Source: Daldinia sp. FL1419 (lineage: Eukaryota; Ascomycota; Sordariomycetes; Xylariales; Hypoxylaceae). Taken from it: DNA of 64,000 nt. The notes under the pieces are model-generated. The model did no database searches. It had not been told where the DNA came from and saw only the letters and a list, made by a program, of their open reading frames with translations. A program made the position numbers and the translations under genes. Shown in pieces: positions 47,501-58,718 of the stretch (positions within the stretch are counted from its first letter, which is position 1; each line of letters starts with the position of its first letter). The DNA lies in NCBI GenBank assembly GCA_025201765.1, contig MU623345.1:1-64000 (forward strand). Reading direction: 5' to 3'.

Positions 47501-48531
47501 AGTCCAAGAGCCAAGACTCCGCATCGTACAGCCACATGTACAGGACGTTGTGATCTTCAGGGTCTTCCTTGTGCAACGAGCTCTGCGGGGAGACGGGCGC
47601 TCGCTGGTGAAAGGACACACGGTTCTTCGCGTGATTGGAAAGTGTAACTTTGAACTCGACATATTTTCTGGTTTGGTTATCGTTTCTCCAGATTATCCCA
47701 TACTACTCCAGTACTCCAGACCAGTCTTGCGAAAGCTATAGTAGCAGCTGTGGTAACACCCCAAAAATTGTCGAAAAGTGATGCAATATGGGATTCATGG
47801 GATCCCCTTTCGCCACTTGGGATCGAAGGGGGGTGCTGTGCGCACGTTGCTGTTTATATAAACGAGTATGCGACGAGAGATTGAGGCTTAGACGAATCCG
47901 CATTCATGCCCGTTGGGACGGGGGCATTAAACGGGGGGGTGTGTTCAATCTCACAGGATGCATAACTAGGTCCTGGAACAGCGGAGCGGATAGGATGAGA
48001 TGAGATTCCTTGAAACGAAACCATGAATGATCCGTCACCCGCGCCAACTTTTGATGAATCTGTTTTAACAAGCCCTTGCTCTCTACTAGGTCTCTTCTTT
48101 TCTGAGATGACCCTGTTTAGTTCGGCCGACCCTGCTTGCCCTGCACTGGCAGGACATCCCGTAATAGGGCAATACTAAGGGAAATCGCCAAGCTATGGCC
48201 AAGCTTTTCTCTGCTTTCGAATCCCGTTGACGCGTTTCCGCAGAAATGAACGGAGCAATTGGGTCTATTGGTATCTATTGGATGTACGCAGGTGTGGCCT
48301 GCGATGGGAAATGGCAAGGAAAGGATAATTTACCTTACTGTGGTGCACGTATCTTGCATGACGACCTCCACAGGGTCAGATAGCTTCTTTTTTTTCCGCA
48401 GTGCCGCTCTCCTTCCCCATGGAGTATCGCGTTTCAAGTTCCTCCCACTGCCGGGCTCGATAGATTGGATTGGACCGGTTCCAGGTTGATGGCCGTGGGT
48501 CATAATTATGGAAAAGCCAGGAAATGCTCGC

Positions 48532-48573
48532 ATTCACTCACACTCACTCACACTCACTCATACTCGCTCATAC
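48532..48573. repeat. (CACTCA)n minisatellite
   Basis: Repeated CACTCACTCA units drifting into TACTCGCTCA; an ATTCATGG triplet repeat (48581-48606) follows directly. Confidence 0.8.
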
Positions 48574-48664
48574 TCTATCAATTCATGGATTCATGGATTC
48601 ATGGATCCGGAGTGTCGCACCTGGGGCAATAGCCAACAGCCAACAGTTTTCCTTCAGCGTGTAA

Positions 48665-48722
48665 TATGCGTAGTATGCGTAGTATGCATAGTATGCGCAC
48701 TATGTGTGCTATGTGTGCTATG
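48665..48722. repeat. TATGCGTAG-type minisatellite
   Basis: About six diverging 9-base units moving from TATGCGTAG to TATGTGTGC. Confidence 0.75.
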
Positions 48723-50386
48723 TAAATGGTTCGTGGTTCGTCGTGTCCTATCCGCTGTCGAGTCCACAACGGTCGACGGGGAGAAGTGATTAAGGGCAAT
48801 AATACATAGTAATAACGATGTATAATTGGAGAAAGCTGGCCACTTCGGGACCCTCATTCGACGGTGTCGGATCTACTTACATACATACAATAGGGTAGTT
48901 AGTTAGAGAAGGGTTAGATACATACATAGTATGTAGAGGGGGCCGGGGGAGAGAAGAGGGCATTGCGAATATTGGCGCAATTTTGAGGGCGGTCGTTGGG
49001 AATTGCCTTTGGGGGCGGTCAAGCGAGCTTGAAAATGACATCATCTTGCATGGTGGTTTTCTTGCTAAGATTCGGTGCCGGAGTTTGATTGGTTATCAGC
49101 CCCGGTAGTGGTCCACAGAGATATGTGCAGGGGAGTTCATAGCCTGCCTGAATATTGGCAGGGATGAGACAGCTATGGCGTTGGAGACACCCCCCTCCTC
49201 TTCGTTATCAATCGCAGTACTACACGTACTATACACGTACTGCAGGTGATGGAAACAAGTACTGCTGTATATTCCCACTTACGGCCAGGTACTTTGCTCT
49301 TCTCCACAGCGGAACACGCATGGAGGGTACAGAAGCGGCAGAATTCGGACACTTCAAAGTCAAATAAGAACTACGATTAGGTACTTGTTCACTACTGCCA
49401 CTTCCGCACGCCGGTCTACCATGCACGCGTACCTATACCTAACCCCTAACTTCCATACTAGTATAACTACGTATTCTACAATGGATGTATGCAGTTTCTC
49501 TAATACCTATCATGTACACTTTTATGTAGGTACAGCTAGGTAGCTATCTTATATTTGGCATCTATAAGAGTCGTATTAGTAACCTGCAAAGAGGTAGTGT
49601 AATAGGTTTGTATACTCGCGCACTTGTATGCACATATTAAAGAGGTCGAGAGCGGTGCCCCGTCTTGATGGATGGGTATTGGTCAAATACCATTGCTGGA
49701 GCCATGGGAATGCGTTTGTTGCGCATAGAGGACCCTTTTTCCTTATGTGAGTTTTTTCCTACTGTTGCGGTCTCATACACATACAAACCATTTTAATATA
49801 AATTAATACCTTTATAAGTGAATGCACGTATATTTCTCGCAATCTTCCGAACCAAGCACCTCGATGCAATTTACACCAGATCAGGTAGGTACCTATTATA
49901 TAATATATATGTCTATATAATAGCACTTTTACCTATTGCGTAAAACAATGTCTCGGAGAATTCCCATGTTAGTAGTATCTGATTCCTTAAGGAGATTAGG
50001 TTAGGTAAGAGGGAAGTAGGTATCGTCGTCATTTGGATACTAGGTAGGTACATACGCTTACATTAGGCGCATAATATCCTCGAGATGTAATATTAGAGGT
50101 TGGAGGTGCTGGTAATAGGGGAGAATAACAATATAACGAGACGAAACGAAACGAATCATCTCGCTAATTACATCCATCTTGCTTATTTGATTAATCGGAT
50201 TCCTTCCTCTCATCTTATAACCAGGTAGTCATGTCTTACCCTGTACATTAGTATACTACGAAAAAAGGCCATCGTCACATATGTATGATTGATTACTCAA
50301 GGCATGTTAGGCTGGTCGTGTCGTGGACTTTTATTACTCCTGTTGCAGGCCACTTTTATATCATCATCATTATGCACCGGGGGCGT

Positions 50387-50387
<1 letters not shown>

Positions 50388-50418
<31 letters not shown>
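50388..50418. repeat. (GT)n microsatellite
   Basis: About 15 GT units, ending in TATATGG. Confidence 0.9.
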
Positions 50419-50422
<4 letters not shown>

Positions 50423-50576
50423 GTATGATACATGGTCGTTTTTTTCGCCTCTTATTATTCTATATTCCTAGTTGGTTATTATCTCGTTTAACTAACCTAG
50501 CTATTTTATCTTGTTTTGTTTCGTTTAATCTATTCCCCCCCCAGCCCAGCCCAGCCAAAGAGAGAAAAGGAAAAGG

Positions 50577-50598
50577 AAAAAAAAAAAAAAAAAAAAAA
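50577..50598. repeat. Poly(A) tract, 22 bases
   Basis: Uninterrupted A run within a purine-rich stretch. Confidence 0.9.
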
Positions 50599-51185
50599 CA
50601 AACACCAACCTCATCTCACCGCCTCTTGTTCAACGGATGGATGTCCTGTAATGCACGCACGCACAAGCAGGCACGGAGAGAGGACCAGCGGCGCCAGCGC
50701 CAGCGCCAGCGTCTAAACTAACTCACCAACCTCATGTATGTACGTGTGTGTCGGTTCTATGTAAGTGGACGGGATGCGGCTTGTCCGTCCTCTGCTCGAG
50801 GCAGAAAAAAACCCGGGGTTCCCTTGCCCATGAGGGACCCCCCCCCCCCGTTCTCCTCTTTCTCCCTTTCGTCTGTCTCTGCATCGTAGGGTACGTATGT
50901 AGCGTAGTGTAATATGTATGTGCTGACCTGCTCCATGCACGACTGCCGATCCCTGCCGAACTGTGTGCGTGGTCAGAGTCGCATACCTACCGACTAAGAT
51001 CACTCATTCATTACCTGTGTATGTATGCACTCGACTGGCTACCTAAATTAATGGAGATATATGTGTATGTAGCTGCGTACGTAGATATAGGTACATTATA
51101 CACTACGTACATTACGCACACAACATAACAGTGTCTGAAGAATACTATGTAACGAGGCGAGAGGCGAGAGGCGAGTAAATAGGGA

Positions 51186-51210
51186 TGTATATATGTATGT
51201 ATGTATGTAT
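51186..51210. repeat. (GTAT)n microsatellite
   Basis: Tandem GTAT units with one ATAT variant. Confidence 0.85.
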
Positions 51211-51482
51211 AACTATACAAATTCAAGACTTTGCTGCCCCCCCCCCCGCGCCGGAAGGTAGTGTATCCTAGCGTCATGTATCGTGAGGATATGTACGTCT
51301 ACCTACTTAGGCGATGGCACGTACACTACATACATACCTACCCTATTCGTGAGCCCATGTCCCAGTCCAACGCACGTGAAGGGAGGATCCCGTCTTCCAA
51401 CCCAACACGCAGCAGATCCGGTACAGAGACACATGTACATACCTACGTGATGTTAAGGTGATGTATCCCTCCCTGTCTCCCT

Positions 51483-51497
51483 CCCCCCCCCCCCCCC
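51483..51497. repeat. Poly(C) tract, 15 bases
   Basis: Uninterrupted C run; a similar 12-base run is at 50838-50849 and an 11-base run at 51237-51247. Confidence 0.85.
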
Positions 51498-52491
51498 AAA
51501 AGGCCCTTGCCCGCGCCTTCTTACTGCCGGCTGCAGACCGCCTGTGGATGTACTGTATGCATCGTGGTCAAGCCAAGGCAGGTAGGTACGATCGCACGGT
51601 AGTCGACGCAGCACAACCGCTGGAGGCTGGAGCTCGCGCCCTTTTCCCTCTCCGGAGTTTGCAAAAGAAGACGAGGGAGGGAGGGAGGAAGGGAGGGGGC
51701 CGCGAGACATTGACTTAGTACTAACTAACCTGTCTACTCGACCTACACTTGCGGACCGTCGTCATAGTCAGGTTAGGGTCGTATGTATGTGTGCATGTAT
51801 GTATGTATCACTGGTTAGATGCTCTATGTACCAACTTCTCGCTCACGTACGTCCGGCTTGCCTCGATAGGGAAAAGGAGGGAGGTCGGGTTTTTTTGGGG
51901 GGTTGTTTTGTTTTAGCCAGAGAGATGGAGGGAGGCAGAGAGTGGGACTCGGCGCTTACTACATATGTATTGTACTAGCCTTGTCTCTAAGCCTCAAGAG
52001 GATACGTAGGGAAAAGGATAAAAGGGGGAGAAGGCGGGAGGTGCTTCGATCACGCGATGGCTAGTTGTGTCTCTACTGCAGATGCCTGTATGTATCGTAT
52101 GTACAATACGTCGCAGTTGTGACTAACTAGGTAGTTAGTCGATGTAATAGTTATGGTACCTAATGTATTAGGAAAGGGGTGGGAAAAAAGGGGAGGGGAT
52201 AGGATAGGGGCTTGTTGGAGATTAGGGATAGGGGTATGGATGATGGGAAAGGAGAGCTATGTCAGGTAGGTATGCTAGTTAGAACACACACGACGACGAC
52301 GACGGCGCGGCGCCTGTTCGTTGGTTTTATTCTTGTTCCTGATTTATTCTGCCCTTGAAACCACCAGCACGCGGGACGAAACCGTTCGCGCTGTCGATCT
52401 ATCTAGATAGACTCGTGTCGTGAATTTGACATGTGCGCCGCGAATCCGTCATCCCGTCATCCCGTCATCCATACGCCAATCTATCCTTCAA

Positions 52492-52527
52492 ACATACAAA
52501 CATACATACATACATACATACATATAT
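52492..52527. repeat. (CATA)n microsatellite
   Basis: Tandem CATA units, with one CAAA variant near the start. Confidence 0.85.
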
Positions 52528-52813
52528 AGAAACAAAGGAAGGCTAGAAAAAGCCGTTGTTCCAGAACACTGGGATCCGGCCGGTACTCGGCAAACATGGG
52601 CGCTGAAGAAAAGCCAAACAAAAAAAAAAAGGAGACGAAAATAAGATGGTGAATTCTACTTTCGTCCAGGCACGTTTCCCTATGAAGTATATGATGCGCA
52701 AGCGTCGGCGTGCCGATCGACAGGACCCGCGGGTTTCGCGTGGGCTGTGCTGGTGCTGGTGCTGAGCTGAGCTGAGCTGAGTTGAACCACGAATACCATT
52801 TCAAGACCCTTAA

Positions 52814-53276
52814 TCTCCCAAGGAAAATTCGAGGGATGATCTATTCGTTATTCCCGAGGATAGAAACAAGAGGCGTCAGATCAACGAGCTTGCCAAAACC
52901 GTGCCGTGGATTACAGTAGGGATGGAAGACGGCCGCAGAAAGATCGTCGAAGAAGAATTCTCGAAGCTTTGGTTCTGCGTCGAGCTGTTTCTATGAATAT
53001 CGTATGACTTGCCTCGTACTGGTAGCTGCTATGGCCGGAGACTGACCCTGTGTTATCCCTCGATTTCCAGCTCAACTTATCTACATAGCCTATGAAGAGC
53101 TCGAAAAACCACTTGGATTATCCAGGGACGTATCCTTCAAAGGCTCAATTCAGGTGCATAGTAATCACATCTCGAGGTTGGTAGCACTGTCAAACTGGTG
53201 TAACGACTCAAAGCTCAATGTATATACGAACATCCCACGCTCACGCCACTCTCCCTTAATACGGCAATCGATTTGA
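52814..53276 (+). pseudogene. Possible gene remnant of unknown function
   Basis: Two consecutive open segments on the + strand look protein-like but do not join cleanly. Segment 1 (52814-52996) lacks an early ATG and contains DDLFVIPEDRNKRRQ, NELAKTVPWITVGMEDGRR and EEEFSKLWFCVELFL before a TGA. Segment 2 opens after an in-frame stop; following a good acceptor (TTTCCAG at 53070) it reads QLIYIAYEELEKPLGLSRD, then VSFKGSIQVHSNHISRL, ending at a TGA at 53274-53276. No donor in segment 1 gives the phase segment 2 needs. This fits a broken gene or an exon pair with an unusual junction. I recognise no family, and it could still be chance. Confidence 0.3.
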
Positions 53277-53759
53277 TTAACGCGTATCTGTATCTGTCTA
53301 TCTCCCGCTCCTTATATGAACACTAGTTCTCATTTGGGTAGTTGGTATATACATCTACCTGCTACATCGTGGCAGTGTAAAAGTTCACGATAGCTTCAAT
53401 GCCCCTTTTCGGGCCTTTTGACACTCTAAGGTATTATCCAGTAATGTAGACGTAGTAACCACAAATGACTGCTACTCATAACCTATGAGCATCCGCAAAG
53501 CAAAAAAAAAACTCTATTCGCCGGACAGGTAAAGCGCCTAGCGTATTGCACCATCCTAATAATACCCATGATCTTCATGATCCGATCGTTTAACTACTAC
53601 TTGAAACGGCCCAACTAATTCAACTTGGCCTTCATCGCGTCTCCTCATTATTTTAGTTGATTTAGAATCTACTGTACACCGCCAGCCAGAGGTCCCGAAC
53701 TCACGTAGCTGGATAATACTAGCTATTTTTAAACAAAAAAAAAAAAAAAGTTAAGTCAT

Positions 53760-56700
53760 CTATAGCACAATAGCCAACTCGGGTCTGTCGATGCCATCTT
53801 CGCTCAAGTTCGGGTAGTACGGTACCATGGCATCGGCAGCTTGTACGTATGCGTCGTTGTAAAGTCGCCAGTAGGGTTGCCGTACCTTGCGGGCGGGATG
53901 GAATAAACCCGCCCACACGTAGTTTAGTACTAGGCCGGGGCCGACGGCCATCCGGATAGCCTCGACAGCCTCCACGATACGGTCGATAACGTGTGGACTG
54001 GTTTCGAAGAGGTTGGGCCAGAGGAGGTTGAGAAGATGTACCATAGCATCTTCACAGCCTAGACCGACTACACCGAGGGCGATGTGTTTAACCACAGACG
54101 CAGCCGTCTGTCGGTGAACCTGGTCACGGTCGATCAGGGCATCTTCTAGGAGGGGTGTGACAGCATATACGTAATCCTTGGCCATTTCTCCAATGTATTC
54201 GAAAAGGAAGGATAATGACTTGAGCACACCATTCTGTACGTTAAGCTCAGGGACCCGGTATTCGTTCATCAGAGCAGGGAGCACTGTAAAAGGGGCACAA
54301 GTCTCAGCAACGATGCCGATGGCGACAGCTGTGCAGACTCGAGACTGACGCTCCTGAACGCGTAAGTTGTTCAATAAGGTGGCCAACACATCTTGTGGAC
54401 CGATAGCCTTCGCTATGAAACCAAATGTGTTGTTGGCTGCTCTCCGAATACCCTTTTTATGTGCTTTCAACATATCTAGCAATTCGAAACAGATTCTCAT
54501 CCATTCCCTAGCATTCACACTTTCCGGACCTCGATCAGCAATACGACCGACGAGATCGATTGTGTTTTCCTGCACCTTTTCGTGACGATTTCGTAAGATG
54601 GGAGTAAGGCGTGGCAAGAGATCCTTGATTGGAGGTTGCATTTGGCTGATACCGACAACGGTAACAATGCTTCGGAGCGCAGAGAGGATCGAACCGAGAA
54701 CCTCGGGGTACTCCTCTCCCAGGTATTCGTACAAGACAACACCCAGCTTACCCATAAGAGCATCCTCTCCACACTGCTTCATAACAATTGCAATCCTGCT
54801 GATCAGGTCGGCGGCTTGCTGACGGATAGTTGCAGATTTGTTGTTGAGACGCCATAATATAGTCGACACTATTTGGGGTAGGTAAGGCTTGCAACGTGTA
54901 CCTAGGGCATTGACGACTGTGCCGAAGCCGTTTAACATAATAATATCTTCGACGCTTTGTTCCTGGAAGGAGTGTAGAATGCCGTCGATAAGTCGCTCCT
55001 CCAACCTCTCGCCAATGTCTGCGGCCCCTAAGCTAGCAACCACCTTCTCTACGGTCTCGACGGTCATCTTGCGATAGGCTTCACTCTCATCTTTGAGATT
55101 GCCGACAATTCGCTCTAGGATCTCGCTAACACCAACCTTCTGGCTGATATCAACGGTTGTTTCAACCTGAGATAATATAATTAGCAATGAACAAGTAAGC
55201 CAGGGGTCTACGGAGTTTAACGTACCACTTGTCGATAGTTTCGCTTGTCCAAAGCCATCCGCCTAACCCAGAAACTCTTGAAAAACTCGTCTAGGACGTG
55301 CTCCTTGAGATAGCCAGCCGTAACGCCTTCGGTGCCCGCACACTGGGACACAACCTTTAACACAACCTTCTTCATCTCCTCATCTGGAGATGAGAATTCC
55401 CGGAGAAGAATATCCATTACTTGCGAAGTGTAGTAATTGGCGTATTCTTCGTCCATAAGCGGAATGATATAACCAACAGCCTTGAGGAACCCGGCGAGAC
55501 CTTTACCACGTTGCTTGCGTGCGCCAGTCCATAAGGGGTTTAAAATATCGTCGAAGCTTTCAATGCCATATGGGTTAGATGCTTCAGCAAGTGCAGCTAT
55601 AGCCAAACTGGTAACCGTTCGTACTTTTGTTTGCTCGTCGTTCAGGTTTGGGCCTATGCAGTCCACAAGACCCTTGAGATGAGGTAGAACAGCACATCCC
55701 ATTAGAATAGGAATCTGTTGCACAATCTTGACACCTGTATGTCGAGCTTGCCATGACTTTTTGCTTCGACATACCGCGCGCAAGAATGGTAAAAGAGCGG
55801 GAATACCGAGCGCTGAAGCTACGACCGCAAAGGCTCTTGCTGTTGTATTACGCACATACTCATCGACATGGTCAATATCTGGCCTCATCGTGCTAATCAT
55901 TGTAGCGAGACCAGCGGCTTTACTGAGATTAGAGATAATCTCTCGACCTTCGACCCTTGCGTAATAATCTTGATCAATGAGGAGCGGTTCGATGACGACT
56001 AGGATCTTATGAACGTAGGGACGAACAAGGTCGTCAAGCTTCCATAGGATACGATCGATTACTTTGACAAGTAAATGGCGTTCCTGGTCTTCGAGCGTCT
56101 TCTCCATTAGTAGAGGGAGAATTTGGTTGAACAAAGCTCCAGCACCGAACTGCCTTGCATTATCTGTGAGCTGTCTGAGAGCGGTCTTTCGCATAGGAGG
56201 AGTACCGTTCTTGATCTTTAGAAGGAGTCTCATGATTTTGCGCTCCTTCAGTTCTTCGACGCTTAGGCTATTTTCATCAGAGCCATCCGCTAGCTTGCCA
56301 AAGTAGGCCATATCTTCTTGCTTGAAGAACTGTAGCTCCCCGACGCCGGGAATTTCCTTAGGCATCTGGCTTCCTCCTAGTCTCGTACTCTCTGGATCTT
56401 GCATCATAAAACCACCGTAGTTTGGTGGTAGCGGCGTCGCCGCCACCCTGTGGAGAGGAGCATGGCCCGTGGAATATCCTGGTGGCGGGTCGAGAATCTT
56501 GTAGCCCTGCTCTTCTCCAGGAAGTAGTGCATTCAGCTCTTCATCGCCAAGAATACCACCTGGGCCACCTATGTCCGCTTTTACTGCGCCAACTCCGAGT
56601 GAAGATGTGTGCATGGGTGTGGCCAGGCCAGTGTTCCCGATGGGAGTTGCAGAAGGCGCCTGATCCCATCTCGATCTCTTCTTGGCCCCGTCAGCTGCGC

Positions 56701-57466
56701 CGGGGGTAGGGAGGGACGGTGCTTGGTCCCACCTGGATCTCTTAGACTTCCCTTCGGTAGGCTCTGATGAAGGTTCGTCAACGGCGGTAGAGGCAACATC
56801 CCACCTCTTCTTACGCTTCCGCCCGGCTGTCGCTGCCTCAGTAGCTCCGGCATCTGTGTTTTCCTTATCTCCGTCTTTGAGTGTCGCTTCGTGCTCACCG
56901 TCGGCTTCCTTCCCTTCCCGCTTCGCCTGGATGGCGCGTTTAACTCTTTCTTCTTCCCTTTCTACTTCTCTCCTTTCCATAATATCCCGATATGTGTCTC
57001 CTTCTTCGGTACCCCCTTGGCGATTGAAGGCATCGGCTCTCGTAGGGGTAAGGACGCGATCGAAGCGACGTTTCTGGTAGTCAGTTTCGCGGTCAATGAT
57101 CCTCGTGCTGTTTTCGCCTCTTCCCGCAAAGGGGTCATCTTCTTCGACTCCGTTGCCGTGTGCGAATTCGTCAATCTGGGCACGCGTCGCGGTGTACTGG
57201 CCAACTAAACGACGCGAATTATCGGCATCTTCCATTTCTTCATCTTCGCCATCGGCGACAGGTATAGATGTGAGATATCCTGCATATTTGTCATCTCCAT
57301 CACGATCGTAAAGTTCGGTATCGAAAGATTCGGTAAGCTTTGCCTTAGTTGAGCTTTCAGATCGCTGGTTCTTAGGGTCTCGGCCGCGCGACCCTTTCTT
57401 AGCAGCTGCAGCAGCGTTCCGCTCAGCTTGAAGCTTTCTAACGGCGTCAAAGTCAGCGTCTGACAT
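53760..57466 (-). CDS. SF3B1: U2 snRNP component SF3B1 (Hsh155/SAP155)
   Basis: HEAT-repeat scaffold of SF3b that clamps the branch-site helix in the spliceosome. Two exons, 57466-55226 and 55166-53760, give 1215 residues; the 59-base intron joins NYRQV to VETTVDISQKVG in phase. The start is the ATG giving MSDADFDAVRKLQ; the frame extends upstream only to a TTG at 57565. The N-terminal 350 residues are disordered and hold three RW-type U2AF-ligand motifs with Trp at 222 (KKRWDVA), 246 (RSRWDQAP) and 267 (RSRWDQAP). HEAT repeats follow to the C-terminus and are nearly collinear with human SF3B1, including ENTIDLVGRIADRGPE, MNEYRVPELNVQNGVLKSLS and FETSPHVIDR. It ends with RPELAIVL. The UHM expected to bind these Trp motifs is on U2AF, encoded at 25 kb. 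Confidence 0.97.
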
Positions 57467-58718
57467 GATGGATAGTTCAGCCGGACGCTGTCTTGACCTT
57501 TTATTAGATAGAAGCGTGGAAGGGGAAAGCTGGTTGAAGGTGAACAAGATTTCATGCGCTGACAATGCTCTAAATGGTTAGAGGTCGACGTTAGTGATCA
57601 AATGATAGCGGAAAAGGTGTTGCTGGGTAGGGCCCACTTTTACGCTTTGAAACTTTGATGGTTGCTAATCTTGATTTGCCGCCTGGCGGGTAGGCTTGTG
57701 GCAAACCACCTCTTTTTAGAGGTACGTACAATACAGTACCTAACATTACATACTCGATGCCGTCACACTTGCGCCATGTATTACGGATTACCTATCACCA
57801 CATAACATCTACAGATATCAATCATTAACGTTAATTCATATTTATAGGTAGCATATGAATCAATTGAGAAATAAAATGGATACGAATGCAAGCCACAAGA
57901 AGACTATAATCATTAACCGGTTAACCTTAGTTGGCAAGCTCGAAGCAGGTGGCCGCAGTTAAAAGCAACAACTTGTCCAACCAAAACTCACACTAATAGA
58001 ATATCTCATACCCTTCACATAATCTCATAACACAGGCACTTCATCACTGATACGCAGGAGAATAAAAAATCGCATAGTAATTCAATAGTAGTTACTCCGT
58101 AGATTGACTACCCGACGTAACGATCACCAGAAAGCCGTAGATGATTGCCCAGCGTCGAGCCGAGTTTAACCGAATCCATCTCCCCTCTCACTGAGATATA
58201 CCTCTTTTACTCAACCCCGAATTTCCGCAAAATATGTCCATCCTTCTTATCAAAATGACCATCAACCTACTGTCCTCCGAGCTTGCACCGGCAAGACCAA
58301 CCCCATAGCAGCCGGGGGACGGGGCTGCGAGGAAATTGTGAAATATACAAAGGACGGCAGTGAAGGGCTAGTAACACATATAGGTGTGAAGATAACTAGA
58401 CATGTAAACATTAAAATGGGTTGGCGTTGTCGTCATTCATGAAGCCGCCAAAGATTAGTAAATCCGTAGCGGATATTTTTTGCTCCTCTACTTTCTTCTC
58501 GATTCCTTCGCCTATTCGCATCGACAGGATCCCTGTCGCTTGGGTATCTTTGACATGATGTCCATTTGCTGACTCTGTAATAGTCGATCTATTATTGTTC
58601 GGTTCTAAAAACTGCACTATGCGCGTATAAAGTTGGGTGGTACGAAGGAAACGTCTTCGACCTAAGCTTAATTATCGCAACTCCTATGGTATCAAAGTAA
58701 ACTTGTCGACGGGACAAT
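57467..58718. other. Intergenic region SF3B1/RAX2
   Basis: SF3B1 promoter plus the RAX2 3' region. A minus-strand open stretch near 58411-58617 ends in DLLIFGGFMNDDNANPF; it has no family match and is probably chance. No repeats of note. Confidence 0.55.

Larger units (their letters stand above)
42703..53759. other. 11 kb gene-poor region downstream of the C2H2 regulator
   Basis: No gene was recognised with confidence. Microsatellites are dense, especially 44.2-44.5 kb and 48.5-52.5 kb, with several homopolymers: A at 44485-44509 and 50577-50598, C at 50838-50849, 51237-51247 and 51483-51497. Open frames here mostly read through these repeats. One stretch, 52814-53276, looks like a decayed or unannotated gene. 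TAGGTACCTA occurs at 49886-49895. The SF3B1 3' region is at the right end. Confidence 0.55.

Noticed and set aside
57467..57565. N-terminal extension of SF3B1 to 57565
   Set aside because: It begins with TTG and the added residues show no conservation I recognise; the ATG at 57466 gives the expected N-terminus.
58411..58617. Minus-strand frame ending DLLIFGGFMNDDNANPF
   Set aside because: It lies beyond the complete RAX2 C-terminus, has no family match and is too short to support as a gene.
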